A stretch of 64,000 bases of DNA from positions 62,001 through 126,000 of the forward strand of contig JAICWS010000005.1 of the NCBI GenBank assembly GCA_025934695.1. The letters run 5' to 3'. Both the position numbers and the translations under genes were made by a program. This DNA comes from Alphaproteobacteria bacterium. GTDB lineage: Bacteria; Pseudomonadota; Alphaproteobacteria; Micavibrionales; UBA2020. The notes below the pieces were generated by a model. The model was given only the letters and a program-made list of their open reading frames with translations. It searched no databases and was not told the DNA's origin. Shown piece by piece: positions 1-11,130 of the stretch; position 1 is the stretch's first letter; each line of letters begins with the position of its first letter.

Positions 1-891
1 CGCGACGGCGTTCAGGTTCACGAGATCGCCGTTCGTTGTCCACATTAATAAGTGCTCTCCCGACCATTGCGCCATCGGGAAGTCGTGCTTTCCGGCCGTG
101 GCGATATATTCGACGAAGTCCGCATAAGGATCGGGCCGGCTCGGAAAAAAGTCATGATAGAACAAGGGCCCTGCCGCCGAAAACCAAGTGCCGAGGACCG
201 AGCCCAGCAGGATCCAGGACAACAGGAAGCACCACAGGAACCGCAGGCGGCGCTTGAGGTCGCCGTCCCAGAACAGCCCATAGCCCATCGACAGGTACAT
301 CATGACGAACCACAGGAAATACAGGACGTCGAGCACGGGCCCTAAGGAGAGCGCCCGCGTCAGCGGCACGATGAATTCATTGGGCAAATGGCCAAAGTGC
401 AGGAAACGGTCGGCGGCGATGAAGAAATCGTCCCAGGCATAGGGGTGCAGCACATGGATCAGCGACTTCTGCACGAAGTAAAAGCCGTTCGCCACGATGA
501 CCAGCAAGCCGATGCAGGCGAAGGGGAAGACGTCGCCGTCGAAGAGATATTTCAGCCCGACATCGAGCGCATGCCGCGCCGCCGCGCGCGGGCCTTTTCG
601 CTGGGTGGCCCAGGCCTTGACGAAGACGCCGAACCCCATCGTAGCGAGCAGGATGAAACATTTCAGAATAATGACCGGGATGACGAGCCCAATGCGCATG
701 AACTGCGTGAAGGGCACATGGACATAGACGGATTCAGCGACGATGGCGAGGATGTAGAGCAGCCCCGTCAGCAGTATTCCCTTCTGTGCCTGGAACGCGC
801 GGGACCAGCGGGCATCCGACGACGCTGCGGGGTTTTCGGCTTTGAGCGAGGCCTGTTTTTTCAGGCGCGATTTTGTTGCAGTAACTGACAT
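1..891 (-). CDS. PAP2-like integral membrane protein, partial (C-terminus outside window)
   Basis: The reading frame starts at an ATG at 889-891 and runs leftward off the window, so 297 codons are visible without a stop. A basic, polar N-terminus of about 35 residues is followed by at least five hydrophobic segments (about residues 38-54, 65-92, 120-141, 184-206 and 216-240), so this is a polytopic inner-membrane protein. The stretch GTWFSAAGPLFYHDF (about 234-248) and the residues after it resemble the part that precedes the catalytic PSxHV signature in Aur1/Ipt1-like PAP2 proteins; that signature would lie just beyond the edge, so the catalytic residues cannot be checked. The family dephosphorylates or transfers lipid-linked phosphate groups. 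The substrate here is unknown, and assignment rests on this pattern alone. Confidence 0.6.
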   Translation of the reverse strand, partial: MSVTATKSRLKKQASLKAENPAASSDARWSRAFQAQKGILLTGLLYILAIVAESVYVHVPFTQFMRIGLVIPVIILKCFILLATMGFGVFVKAWATQRKGPRAAARHALDVGLKYLFDGDVFPFACIGLLVIVANGFYFVQKSLIHVLHPYAWDDFFIAADRFLHFGHLPNEFIVPLTRALSLGPVLDVLYFLWFVMMYLSMGYGLFWDGDLKRRLRFLWCFLLSWILLGSVLGTWFSAAGPLFYHDFFPSRPDPYADFVEYIATAGKHDFPMAQWSGEHLLMWTTNGDLVNLNAVA

Positions 892-1001
892 GCGCTATCC
901 GCTATACCGCGCCACCCCAAGCTCGTCCCGGGGTCCAAAAGCGCGCCCGCGCGTCACATGAATCCGCCATCGATTCATATGACGGCCCGACGGCCTTTTG
1001 G

Positions 1002-1057
1002 ATGCCGGAACAAGTCCGGCATGGAAAAACGGAAGAATGCCGGAATGCGTCCGGCAT
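1002..1057. repeat. Two tandem short palindromes (ATGCCGGA-N5-TCCGGCAT)
   Basis: Two perfect inverted repeats with the same 8-base arms and different 5-base loops lie at 1002-1022 and 1037-1057, directly after the rpoD stop (rpoD is on the minus strand). They sit in the 172-base gap between rpoD and the next minus-strand gene. They could work as a terminator or as a copy of a dispersed palindrome. No U-run follows on the minus strand, so a classical intrinsic terminator is not supported. Confidence 0.5.
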
Positions 1058-1063
1058 CGCACC

Positions 1064-3153
<2,090 letters not shown>

Positions 3154-3192
3154 GCGCGTATGTGCTCCCTGACTAAGTCTGTAGTTCCACCC

Positions 3193-4998
3193 TCATGCCT
3201 TCTTCCAGCGGGCTTTTTCCTGCCCTCTCGAATAGGCTTCCAGCCAGCCCTGCCTCACGAGTTCCAGCGGCTGACCGGGTTTTGCAAAACCTGCATAGAT
3301 GTATAAGGACTTGTCGAACAAGGCCTCAAGAATCTTGCCATACCCTGACTCAATAAGATGTTGTTTAACTGCCTGATCGTCAAGGTATATCCGATCACTT
3401 TCCTGATTGTCGTACCCCCCGCCGAGAAACCTGATGAGTTCCTGACGTAATTGATCATAGTCCGCGTTAGGCACTTCGACCATCCCCAGCTGCTCCGCAA
3501 ACTCATCAAAAAGTTGCGGATAGTTAATAAGAGTGGCGATCAGCACCTTCTCACGCAGCAGTTTGGAGACATTGCCCTTGAGGGGCGGCGGCTTCTTGCT
3601 CATCGGCCGCACCGGCGTATGGGCGTTGGGCGGCAGCACCTTGCCTTTAAAGAAATGCCCCTGGCGTTGCGTCCGCTGGGGCCGGTCTGAACTTCCGCTT
3701 AACAAATCCTTATTAATTCTTTGATTTATCTCGTGAATAAAGAACTGCTGCACAGCCCCATCCGCAATCGTCCGGGCACGTTTTTCGAGCGCGAAACGAA
3801 AGCCGGCCCGCGTTTCCGGCTGGGCGAAATTCCGCTCTTTCGCTTCTTCCAGGTACATCATGTCGAAGAGGCTGATGGCCTGGTCGAGCACCTTTTGCAT
3901 CGCCGACCGGCCGTGATTTTTGATCAGATCGTCGGGATCCTTTGCCTCGGTAATAAAAGCGAATTTTACAGAATGATCTGGCTTGAGGATGGGCAAAACC
4001 CGCTCCATCGCCCGGCTTCCTGCCCGCAGGCCGGCGTTGTCGCCATCAAAGCAAAGGACGGGTGTGCGCTTGTCCTCGGGCATGACTTTCCAGATTTCCT
4101 CGATCTGGGCCTCCGTGAGGGCTGTCCCGAGCGGCGCCACGGCCCCCGTGAAGCCGGCCTGCACGAGGGCGATGACGTCCATATAGCCTTCAACGACGAT
4201 CACCGTCTCCCCGTCGCCGATGGCCTTGCGGGCGCGCGACAAGCCGTAGAGCATCTTGCCCTTATGATAGATCGAAGTCTCGGGTGAGTTGATGTATTTG
4301 GGCGCCGATTTGTCGGGCGGGCCGCCATGGCTTTCGGGCATGACACGGCCGCCGAAGGCGACCACCCGCCCTTGAAAATCCTGCACCGGAAACATGACGC
4401 GCGCGCGAAAGAACGGATAGACCTCGCCCTTCTTGCGTTCGGACTCCTTGAAGAGCCCGGCTTCCTTCATGTCTTCAAACGCGTAGCCGGCTTTTTCGAG
4501 AAACTTCTTTAGCTCGTCGCCGTCGGGCGCGAAGCCAAGGCGGAATGTTTTGATGGTGTCTAAGTTCAGTCCGCGTTCTATCAGATATTCCAGTATTTTT
4601 TTGTTCTTCTTGTCGTGCAGCTGGTGCTCGTACCATTTCGCCGCCGCGTCCATCAGGTCATAGAGCGACATCTGGCGCTGGAATTTTTGTTCTTCCTCGC
4701 GCGTGGGCTTGGGCACCTGCATGCCAGCCAGACTCGCGAGCTGTTCGACCGCGTCCTTGAACGGCAGGTTGTCGTAGTCCATGAGGAAGCCCAATGCGTC
4801 GCCATGCACGCCGCAGCCGAAACAGTGATAAAAGCTCTTGATGTCGTTGACGTAAAACGACGGAGTTTTTTCTTTATGAAAAGGACAGCATCCTTTGAAC
4901 TCCCGCCCCGCGCGAGTCAGCTTCATGCGCTTGCCGATCACTGAAGACAGCGGCACGCGGGCGCGAAGTTCGTCCATAAATGCTTTCGGAAGCGTCAT
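3193..4998 (-). CDS. dnaG: DNA primase DnaG
   Basis: Synthesises RNA primers for replication. The N-terminal CHC2-type zinc finger is intact (C38, H41, C59, C62 in CCPFHKEKTPSFYVND and FYHCFGCG), followed by the catalytic TOPRIM region (about residues 245-335, with VVEGYMDVI and PVLCFDGDNAG carrying the metal-binding acidic residues) and a C-terminal helicase-binding part. Length of 601 residues is normal. I chose the ATG at 4998 (AAGG 7-10 bases upstream) over a TTG 13 codons earlier, since conserved similarity begins near PKAFMDELRARV. It precedes rpoD on the same strand and probably shares its transcript. Confidence 0.97.
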   Translation of the reverse strand: MTLPKAFMDELRARVPLSSVIGKRMKLTRAGREFKGCCPFHKEKTPSFYVNDIKSFYHCFGCGVHGDALGFLMDYDNLPFKDAVEQLASLAGMQVPKPTREEEQKFQRQMSLYDLMDAAAKWYEHQLHDKKNKKILEYLIERGLNLDTIKTFRLGFAPDGDELKKFLEKAGYAFEDMKEAGLFKESERKKGEVYPFFRARVMFPVQDFQGRVVAFGGRVMPESHGGPPDKSAPKYINSPETSIYHKGKMLYGLSRARKAIGDGETVIVVEGYMDVIALVQAGFTGAVAPLGTALTEAQIEEIWKVMPEDKRTPVLCFDGDNAGLRAGSRAMERVLPILKPDHSVKFAFITEAKDPDDLIKNHGRSAMQKVLDQAISLFDMMYLEEAKERNFAQPETRAGFRFALEKRARTIADGAVQQFFIHEINQRINKDLLSGSSDRPQRTQRQGHFFKGKVLPPNAHTPVRPMSKKPPPLKGNVSKLLREKVLIATLINYPQLFDEFAEQLGMVEVPNADYDQLRQELIRFLGGGYDNQESDRIYLDDQAVKQHLIESGYGKILEALFDKSLYIYAGFAKPGQPLELVRQGWLEAYSRGQEKARWKKA

Positions 4999-5246
4999 AA
5001 GGCCTTCAGTCTTAAATGTGTTTAGCAGGCTCCGCAACAGCTTTTGAGCGCGCGCCCGCGCTTTTCAGCCTTGCGGAAGCCTGCTCCGGAATGCCAAACT
5101 GATTGCGGTATTCTTTGATGCCGCGTCAGGACAATCCGCTTTCTCCTCTTCCATATGGATCGCTTCCCCTGCCGCGACAGCTCGCCGCACCAGAACATTC
5201 GAAAACACCGGGACCCGCATTGCGGGCATGGAAACAGGAGCACCGA

Positions 5247-5846
5247 ATGACCAGATACATCAGCCTCATCGCGCTCATGGCGCTTGTGACGGCGCCCGCG
5301 CTGGCCGCCGAGATCAGCGCGCCGCCCATCGGCATCCCTTCCGCGCCGGGCGCGAGCCCCGGCGGCGCTTCCATCACCCCGCCTGCCGCCTCCTCCAGCG
5401 CACCGGGAGGAGCAGACGTTGCCGCGCCCGCGACCGGCGGCACCGCCAGCATGTCGGTGACGGACCTGAAAGCGGCCGCCGAGAAGGGAAACGTCGATGC
5501 GGAATATGCGCTCGCCGAACACTATGGCCAGCGCAACAGCCTGGATGCCGACTTCGGCGTCGCCGCGGAATGGTATGAAAAGGCCGCGAACGCGGGCAAC
5601 AAGGACGCGCAGTTCAAACTCGGTACTCTTTACCAGGACGCCCTTGGCGTGTCGCAAAATTATCCCGTCGCCTATTTCTGGGTCAGCGTCGCTGCCAAAG
5701 ACAGCACCAATAAGGTCTGGCTCGCCAAACGCGATGAATTGGAGAAGCTTCTCAAGCCCGAACAGGTCGCGTCCCTGAAAGCGAAAGCCGCAGCCTGGAA
5801 ACCCGCTGGTCCCGTGGCCGGGCAGCCCGCCGCTGCCGCGCAGTAA
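5247..5846 (+). CDS. Secreted Sel1-repeat (TPR-like) protein
   Basis: A 199-residue protein with a clear signal peptide (MTRYISLIALMALVTAPALAA) ending near residue 21, then a low-complexity Pro/Ala/Ser/Gly linker to about residue 70. After that come Sel1-like repeats: ALAEHYGQ...AAEWYEKAANAG and AQFKLGTLYQDALGVSQNYPVAYFW. Such repeats mediate protein contacts, often in envelope signalling; no partner is evident here. I chose the ATG at 5247 because CAGGAG lies just upstream and the signal peptide starts there; a frame extension upstream has no signal. It diverges from dnaG and converges on the small secreted protein gene at 5934, with a shared terminator between them. Confidence 0.8.
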   Translation: MTRYISLIALMALVTAPALAAEISAPPIGIPSAPGASPGGASITPPAASSSAPGGADVAAPATGGTASMSVTDLKAAAEKGNVDAEYALAEHYGQRNSLDADFGVAAEWYEKAANAGNKDAQFKLGTLYQDALGVSQNYPVAYFWVSVAAKDSTNKVWLAKRDELEKLLKPEQVASLKAKAAAWKPAGPVAGQPAAAAQ

Positions 5847-5866
5847 TATTCCGCATTCAGAAAATC

Positions 5867-5900
5867 AAACCGGCTCCGCAAGCGATTGCGGAGCCGGTTT
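5867..5900. terminator. Bidirectional intrinsic terminator
   Basis: A perfect 15-base inverted repeat (5867-5881 and 5886-5900) with the loop GCGA has A-rich sequence on the left and T-rich on the right. It lies between two converging genes and can serve both. Confidence 0.85.
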
Positions 5901-5933
5901 TCATTGTGTGGAGACAATGAGTGGAGACAATGT

Positions 5934-6245
5934 TTAGCGCAGGTCGATTCTGTCCTCGGTCTTCACGTCGGCTGGACCGGTTTTGATCTTCACCCCTGCC
6001 TTGGCCCGCGCCGGAACCGCGGGCGTCGCTGCGCGCACGTTCCTGACCTTCACGCGGCGCATCTTGCGGTGTTCGGACACATTCGCGGCGGCCCGCGCAT
6101 TTCCCGGCATCGCCGGCGTTGCGCGGGTGCCGGTGACGGAGGCGGGAACAGCGGGCGTGGCGGCATTGATGCTCTTTGCAAATGCGGGCGCCGACAACGA
6201 GAGGGCAATGGCGCCGGCGGCGGCAATGAGTGCGAGATGTTTCAT
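5934..6245 (-). CDS. Small secreted basic protein with ATPAVPA repeats, function unknown
   Basis: A 103-residue product with a typical signal peptide (MKHLALIAAAGAIALSLSAPAFA). The mature part is basic and Ala/Pro/Val-rich and contains the segment AATPAVPA twice (about residues 28-35 and 72-79), with similar short segments between. This suggests a periplasmic or surface-exposed, probably disordered protein. I do not recognise a family. The start has a good Shine-Dalgarno (AGAAGGAGT) upstream. It stands alone between a terminator and the fadE promoter region. Confidence 0.65.
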   Translation of the reverse strand: MKHLALIAAAGAIALSLSAPAFAKSINAATPAVPASVTGTRATPAMPGNARAAANVSEHRKMRRVKVRNVRAATPAVPARAKAGVKIKTGPADVKTEDRIDLR

Positions 6246-6517
6246 GACTGTACTCCTTCTGAAGGGTCGCTTCCCTATCCAAGCAACGAAGCGGCGATGC
6301 GTTACATTATGTATTGTTCATGTTCGCGAAAGCTTCCTCCAACGGCACATTGAATTGCAATGACAACTGGTTTGGTTCCCGCTGCATTGCAGAATTAATT
6401 CGGCGTTTTTCTTGCCATGTTTGTGGCGATTTGCCATTCGCGGCGACAGCGAAGTAATTGCTGCGCCGCAGCGGTTTCTGAAGATTCCGTTAAAGCGTTA
6501 TGAATATTTATTATGTT

Positions 6518-6547
6518 TTGACATTTCCTGTCGCAGCAGTGAATATA
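6518..6547 (+). promoter_or_regulatory. Candidate sigma-70 promoter for fadE
   Basis: TTGACA at 6518-6523, an 18-base spacer and AATATA at 6542-6547 lie about 105 bases before the fadE start. The 406-base gap 6246-6651 otherwise shows no convincing gene and is noticeably AT-richer than the flanking genes. Confidence 0.45.
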
Positions 6548-6651
6548 GCTGCGTCAAAAACAATAAAAAACGGCAACCAGAGGGCAAACCCATCATTGGA
6601 TTGGTGGGGGAGTGTCACGTTATAACGCGTCTTTGAAAGAGGAAGTCACAC

Positions 6652-9048
6652 ATGGGACTGCGCAGTTTAATCGTCAAACAATTCAAGGCCACGATGCCGC
6701 CGCTTTCGGCGACCGAGAAAGAGGCGCTTGAATCGGGCACCGTCGGCTGGGATGGCGAGCTGATGAGCGGCCGCCCCAACTGGGACCAGCTCTTCAAGTA
6801 CGAAAAAGCGCAGCTGTCGGCCGAAGAACAGGCTTTCATCGACGGTCCGTGCGAGAAGCTCTGCAAGATGCTCGACAACTGGGACATCCAGAAAAAGAAC
6901 GATCTGCCGCCCGAAGCGTGGAAGGTCATCCGCGAAGAAGGCTTCATGGGCCTCGAGATTCCCAAGGAATACGGCGGCCGCGGCTTCTCGTCGAAGGCGC
7001 ACTCTGCCGTCGTGATGAAACTCGCGTCGCGCTCGATCACCGCCGCAGTCACCGTGATGGTGCCGAACTCGCTCGGACCCGCCGAACTCATCGGCGAATA
7101 CGGCACGAAAGAGCAAAAAGATTATTACCTGCCGCGCCTCGCGAACGGCACGGAGATCCCCTGCTTCGCGCTGACCGGTCCCGATGCCGGCTCTGACGCG
7201 GGCGCGATCCCGGACCGCGGCGTCGTCTGCAAGAACGAAAAAGGCGAACTCGGCATCCGCCTGAACTGGGAAAAGCGCTACATCACGCTCGGCCCGATCG
7301 CGACGCTGATCGGCCTCGCGTTCAAGCTCGAGGATCCCGACAACCTGCTCGGCAAGGACAAGAAAGACGTCGGCATCACCGTCGCCCTTGTGCCGCGCAC
7401 CGCGCCCGGCATCGAGATCGGCGACCGTCACGCGCCGATGGACCTGCCCTTCCACAACGGCCCGAACAAAGGCAAAGACGTTTTCATTCCGCTCGACAAC
7501 ATCATCGGCGGTCCGGAACGCGCAGGCCAGGGCTGGCGCATGCTGATGGAAAGCCTGGCCGTGGGACGCTCGCTGTCCCTGCCCGCGCTCTCCACCGCTG
7601 CCGCGAAAATGTCGTCCTATGCGACGGGCGCCTATGCGCGCACGCGCAAGCAGTTCGGCACCTCGATCTCCAACTTCCAGGGCATCGAAGAGCCGCTCGC
7701 CCGTATGGCCGGCCTCACCTACATGATGAACGCCGCGCGCGAAGCGACGCTGCAGATGGTCGACGGCGGCGAACGCCCCGCGATCCCCTCGGCGATCCTG
7801 AAATACCATCTCACCGAAGGCATGCGCAAAATCGTCAACGACGCAATGGACATCCATGGCGGCAAAGGCGTCTCCAACGGCCCGAACAACGTGTTCTCCA
7901 CGCTCTATAAAGGCGTGCCGATCGCGATCACGGTCGAAGGCGCCAACATCATGACCCGCAACCTGATCATCTTCGGCCAAGGCGCGGTGCGTGCGCATCC
8001 CTACATCCTGAAAGAACTGGGTGCAGTAGAAGACCCGAACCCGAACAAGGCCTTCGGCAAGCTCGCGAAAGTACTGACCCAGCACGTGGCCAACACCACG
8101 GCCAGCGCGGTCAAGAGCGTCGTCTATGGCATCACGGGCGGCAAATTCTCCTCGACCCCGAAAGGCGTCGATCCCTCGACGAAGAAATACTACCAGGAGA
8201 TCAACCGCCTCTCCGCCGCCTTCAACCTCGCCGCCGACGCTTCGCTCGGCACGCTGGGCGGCAACCTGAAGAAAGAGGAGCGCACCTCGGCGCGCATGGG
8301 CGACGTCTACTCGAACCTCTACCTCGCCTCCTCCACGCTCTGGTACTGGGAGAAGAACGGCCGCAAGAAGGAAGAAAAGCCGCTGGTCGACTGGGCGGTC
8401 AAGCACGCGCTGAAGGAAGCCGAAACGGCCCTCGGCGGCGCGCTCGACAACCATCCGATCAAGCTGGTCGGCAAAGCCGTCAAGACGCTCGCCTTCCCGA
8501 AGAAGCTGCTGATGGCCGCGCTCACCGTGGGCGGCGCCGTCGCCGGCATCCTCGCGGGCCCGGTCGTCGGCCTGACGGCGATGGCGGTCACGCTGGGCGC
8601 CCTGTTCTTCGTCAAGGACCAGCGCAACGCGGGCCCATCGGACAAGCTGGAGCGTGCTGCCGCGAACACCATCCGCAACCCGGGTGAAGTGCGCGACAAC
8701 CTCACGCACGGCATTTTCAAGCCGACCGAAGAGAAGGAACAGCTGAGCCGCCTGGAAAAGGCCTTCCTGCTGACCGTCGAGACCGAGCCTCTCGAGAAGA
8801 AGCTCTATCTCGCGCAGAAGAACAAGGTCATCGCCAAGTCGGACAAGCGCGAGGAAGTCCTCGCCGCCGCCGAAAAGGTGGGCGTGCTGACCGCCGACGA
8901 AATCGCGAAAGTGAAGCTCTCCGACGCTTCCCGACGCGATGTCGTGATGGTCGACGCCTTCCCGCAAACCCCGCAGCCGGCCGCCTCGGCCGCCGCCGCG
9001 CCGGAAGAGAAAAAACCCGCCATCCCCGCCGGCCCCAAAGCCGCGTAG
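6652..9048 (+). CDS. fadE: Acyl-CoA dehydrogenase, FadE type
   Basis: First step of fatty acid beta-oxidation: FAD-dependent oxidation of acyl-CoA to enoyl-CoA. At 798 residues it has the length of E. coli FadE rather than of the short (about 380-residue) acyl-CoA dehydrogenases. The N-terminal and central acyl-CoA dehydrogenase domains span about residues 40-480, including FALTGPDAGSDAGAIPD, the flavin/substrate segment MDIHGGKGV and VEGANIMTRNLIIFGQGA with the expected catalytic Glu. The C-terminal part (about 500-760) matches the FadE-specific DUF1974 region and contains a hydrophobic segment (about 620-660) that may anchor it to the membrane. The Ala/Pro-rich tail is non-conserved. AAGAGGAAG precedes the ATG. 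Monocistronic, with its own promoter and terminator. Confidence 0.92.
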   Translation: MGLRSLIVKQFKATMPPLSATEKEALESGTVGWDGELMSGRPNWDQLFKYEKAQLSAEEQAFIDGPCEKLCKMLDNWDIQKKNDLPPEAWKVIREEGFMGLEIPKEYGGRGFSSKAHSAVVMKLASRSITAAVTVMVPNSLGPAELIGEYGTKEQKDYYLPRLANGTEIPCFALTGPDAGSDAGAIPDRGVVCKNEKGELGIRLNWEKRYITLGPIATLIGLAFKLEDPDNLLGKDKKDVGITVALVPRTAPGIEIGDRHAPMDLPFHNGPNKGKDVFIPLDNIIGGPERAGQGWRMLMESLAVGRSLSLPALSTAAAKMSSYATGAYARTRKQFGTSISNFQGIEEPLARMAGLTYMMNAAREATLQMVDGGERPAIPSAILKYHLTEGMRKIVNDAMDIHGGKGVSNGPNNVFSTLYKGVPIAITVEGANIMTRNLIIFGQGAVRAHPYILKELGAVEDPNPNKAFGKLAKVLTQHVANTTASAVKSVVYGITGGKFSSTPKGVDPSTKKYYQEINRLSAAFNLAADASLGTLGGNLKKEERTSARMGDVYSNLYLASSTLWYWEKNGRKKEEKPLVDWAVKHALKEAETALGGALDNHPIKLVGKAVKTLAFPKKLLMAALTVGGAVAGILAGPVVGLTAMAVTLGALFFVKDQRNAGPSDKLERAAANTIRNPGEVRDNLTHGIFKPTEEKEQLSRLEKAFLLTVETEPLEKKLYLAQKNKVIAKSDKREEVLAAAEKVGVLTADEIAKVKLSDASRRDVVMVDAFPQTPQPAASAAAAPEEKKPAIPAGPKAA

Positions 9049-9066
9049 GGATTGAACGGATTTAAC

Positions 9067-9101
9067 AAAACGCAGCGGCTCGCGAGAGTCGCTGCGTTTT
9101 T
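9067..9101 (+). terminator. Intrinsic terminator after fadE
   Basis: Inverted repeat AAAACGCAGCG ... CGCTGCGTTTT followed by a T-run. Because the arms begin and end in A and T runs it may also work for the minus-strand gene at 9136. Confidence 0.85.
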
Positions 9102-9135
9102 ATTTTGAAGAGACAGCCCTCAATTCGCCACCGCG

Positions 9136-9414
9136 TCAGCAGGGCCCGATTTTGCCCGCGCTCGGGCCGCAGCAGCGGACGTCGTCGCGGGAGCGGAGTT
9201 CGTTGACGAGGGGCCAGGTCATGTCCTTCACGAAGAAGGTGCCGGTCAGCGCGACGGTGATCTTGCCGTGACCGTGTTTGTTGAAGACCTTGGTGAGTTC
9301 CTGCACCGAATGCTGCTGAGGACCATCCATCATAACGATGAATTCGTCGTTGGGATTGATGGGGTGTTTCTTCTGGAAATCCGGGTGATCGCTGGGCGTC
9401 AGGGGCAATGCCAT
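9136..9414 (-). CDS. Small conserved-looking hypothetical protein (92 aa)
   Basis: A 92-residue soluble protein starting at ATG 9414 with GAGGA at a good distance. It contains a central alpha/beta-looking part (NDEFIVMMDGPQQHSVQELT, ITVALTGTFFVKDMTWPL) and ends in a Cys-containing tail (VRCCGPSAGKIGPC). No signal peptide or membrane segment. I do not recognise the family. It converges on fadE and diverges from gltA; nothing in context points to a function. Confidence 0.6.
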   Translation of the reverse strand: MALPLTPSDHPDFQKKHPINPNDEFIVMMDGPQQHSVQELTKVFNKHGHGKITVALTGTFFVKDMTWPLVNELRSRDDVRCCGPSAGKIGPC

Positions 9415-9666
9415 GGTTTTAAATCCTCGCTGATTTGAAATGGTCAGCGCTTATAACGCGCGCCTGTTTCCATAGCAACAAAAACTTCCAAAGCCCCCAT
9501 CCCTTTCCGAAACCACGGTACCTTAGCACCCTCGATTGAACGAAAACCATAAACTATTCCAATAATTTATTACTTTGTTGCACTGCACCATATCTGCGTT
9601 GAATTCGTTAGTGACCTGACTTATCATTGAATAAGGGGAAATCCATTTGCCATTAGAGGGAACAAA

Positions 9667-10986
9667 ATGAACACCGCCGTGCCACAGCCCAAGACGCAGA
9701 AGACCGTCACGCTGATCGACAACGAGACGGGAAAAAAATATGAGCTGCCGATCATCGACGGCACCATCGGTCCGCGCGTCATCGACATCCGCAAGCTGTA
9801 CGCCGAGACGGGCATGTTCACCTATGATCCCGGCTTCACCTCGACCGCGGCCTGCGACAGCGGCCTCACCTACATTGACGGCGACAAGGGCGTGCTGCTG
9901 CACCGCGGCTACTCGATCAAGGAACTGGCGCTGAAAAGCGATTTCCTTGAAGTCTGCCATTTGCTCCTGAACGGCGAACTGCCGAACAAGCAGCAGAAAG
10001 AAGAATTCGTCAACACCGTCACGCGCCACACGATGGTGCACGAGCAGATGCAGTTTTTCTTCCGCGGTTTCCGCCGCGACAGCCACCCGATGGCCGTCAT
10101 GACCGGCACGGTCGGCGCGCTTTCGGCCTTCTATCACGACTCCCTGAACATCGACGATCCGCGCCAGCGCGAGATTGCGGCCTTCCGCCTGATCGCCAAG
10201 ATGCCGACGCTCGCCGCGATGGTCTATAAATATTCCATCGGCCAGCCCTTTATGTATCCGCGCAATGATCTGAGCTACGCCGAAAACTTCCTCTACATGA
10301 CCTTCGCCGTCCCGTCCGAGCCGTACAAGATCAGCCCGATCCTGTCGCGCGCGATGGACCGCATCCTGATCCTGCACGCCGATCACGAGCAGAACGCTTC
10401 GACCTCGACCGTGCGCCTTGCGGGCTCGTCCCGCGCCAACCCCTTTGCCTGCATCGCGTCCGGCATCGCCTCCCTGTGGGGCCCGGCGCACGGCGGCGCG
10501 AACGAGGCGGTTCTCGCCATGCTCAAGGAAATCGGCGACAAGAGCCGCATTCCCGAGTACATCAAGCGCTCGAAGGACAAGAACGACAGCTTCCGCCTCA
10601 TGGGCTTCGGTCACCGCGTGTACAAGAACTACGACCCGCGCGCCGAAATCATGCGCGATACCTGCTACGAGGTCCTGGGCGAACTCGGCATCAAGGATCC
10701 CCTCCTCGACCTCGCGATGGAACTCGAGAAGATCGCGCTCAAGGATGATTATTTCATCGAGAAGAAACTCTATCCGAACGTGGACTTCTACTCGGGCATC
10801 ATCCTGCGCGCCATGGGCTTCCCCACCAACATGTTCACCGTGTTGTTCGCGGTCGCCCGCACCGTCGGCTGGATCTCGCAGTGGAATGAAATGATCCAGG
10901 AGCCGACCCAGAAAATCGGCCGCCCGCGCCAGCTCTACACAGGCCCGGTCGAGCGCTCGTTCGTGCCGATCGACAAGCGGAAGTAA
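9667..10986 (+). CDS. gltA: Citrate synthase, type II
   Basis: Condenses acetyl-CoA and oxaloacetate in the TCA cycle. The 439-residue length and the N-terminal small beta domain fit the hexameric, NADH-sensitive type found in Gram-negative bacteria. Catalytic residues are present: His in [12 protein letters not shown], His in [13 protein letters not shown] and Asp in [24 protein letters not shown] is the expected conserved segment. AGAGGG precedes the ATG. It ends just before a paired palindromic repeat (10993-11110) that probably terminates transcription. Confidence 0.97.
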   Translation: MNTAVPQPKTQKTVTLIDNETGKKYELPIIDGTIGPRVIDIRKLYAETGMFTYDPGFTSTAACDSGLTYIDGDKGVLLHRGYSIKELALKSDFLEVCHLLLNGELPNKQQKEEFVNTVTRHTMVHEQMQFFFRGFRRDSHPMAVMTGTVGALSAFYHDSLNIDDPRQREIAAFRLIAKMPTLAAMVYKYSIGQPFMYPRNDLSYAENFLYMTFAVPSEPYKISPILSRAMDRILILHADHEQNASTSTVRLAGSSRANPFACIASGIASLWGPAHGGANEAVLAMLKEIGDKSRIPEYIKRSKDKNDSFRLMGFGHRVYKNYDPRAEIMRDTCYEVLGELGIKDPLLDLAMELEKIALKDDYFIEKKLYPNVDFYSGIILRAMGFPTNMFTVLFAVARTVGWISQWNEMIQEPTQKIGRPRQLYTGPVERSFVPIDKRK

Positions 10987-10992
10987 TAATCG

Positions 10993-11110
10993 CGTAACCC
11001 CGGCGAAAGCCGGGGTCTAAGCCCTCTCAGCATAATGGCGGCCATCGTCTTTAAACGGTTTCCGCCATTTTTATTGGAAGATTTAGACCCCGGCTTTCGC
11101 CGGGGTTACG
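10993..11110. repeat. Paired palindromic repeat element (GTAACCCCGG family), copy A
   Basis: Two GTAACCCCGGCGAAAGCCGGGGTCTA-type palindromes in inverted orientation flank an inner palindrome (AATGGCGG at 11034-11041, CCGCCATT at 11062-11069). The outer ends pair perfectly (CGTAACC ... GGTTACG). The inner part aligns with copy C at 42784-42904. It lies between converging gltA and the queuosine-salvage gene and so could act as a bidirectional terminator. Confidence 0.85.
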
Positions 11111-11130
11111 ACGGTTAGTTTTGAAGAATT

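Noticed and set aside
6412-6636. 74-residue frame before fadE
   Set aside because: No ribosome-binding site, contains the fadE promoter region and shows no recognisable sequence.
6667-8967. 766-residue open frame on the minus strand opposite fadE
   Set aside because: Antisense shadow: residue composition is that of a mirrored GC-rich frame and no domain is recognisable.
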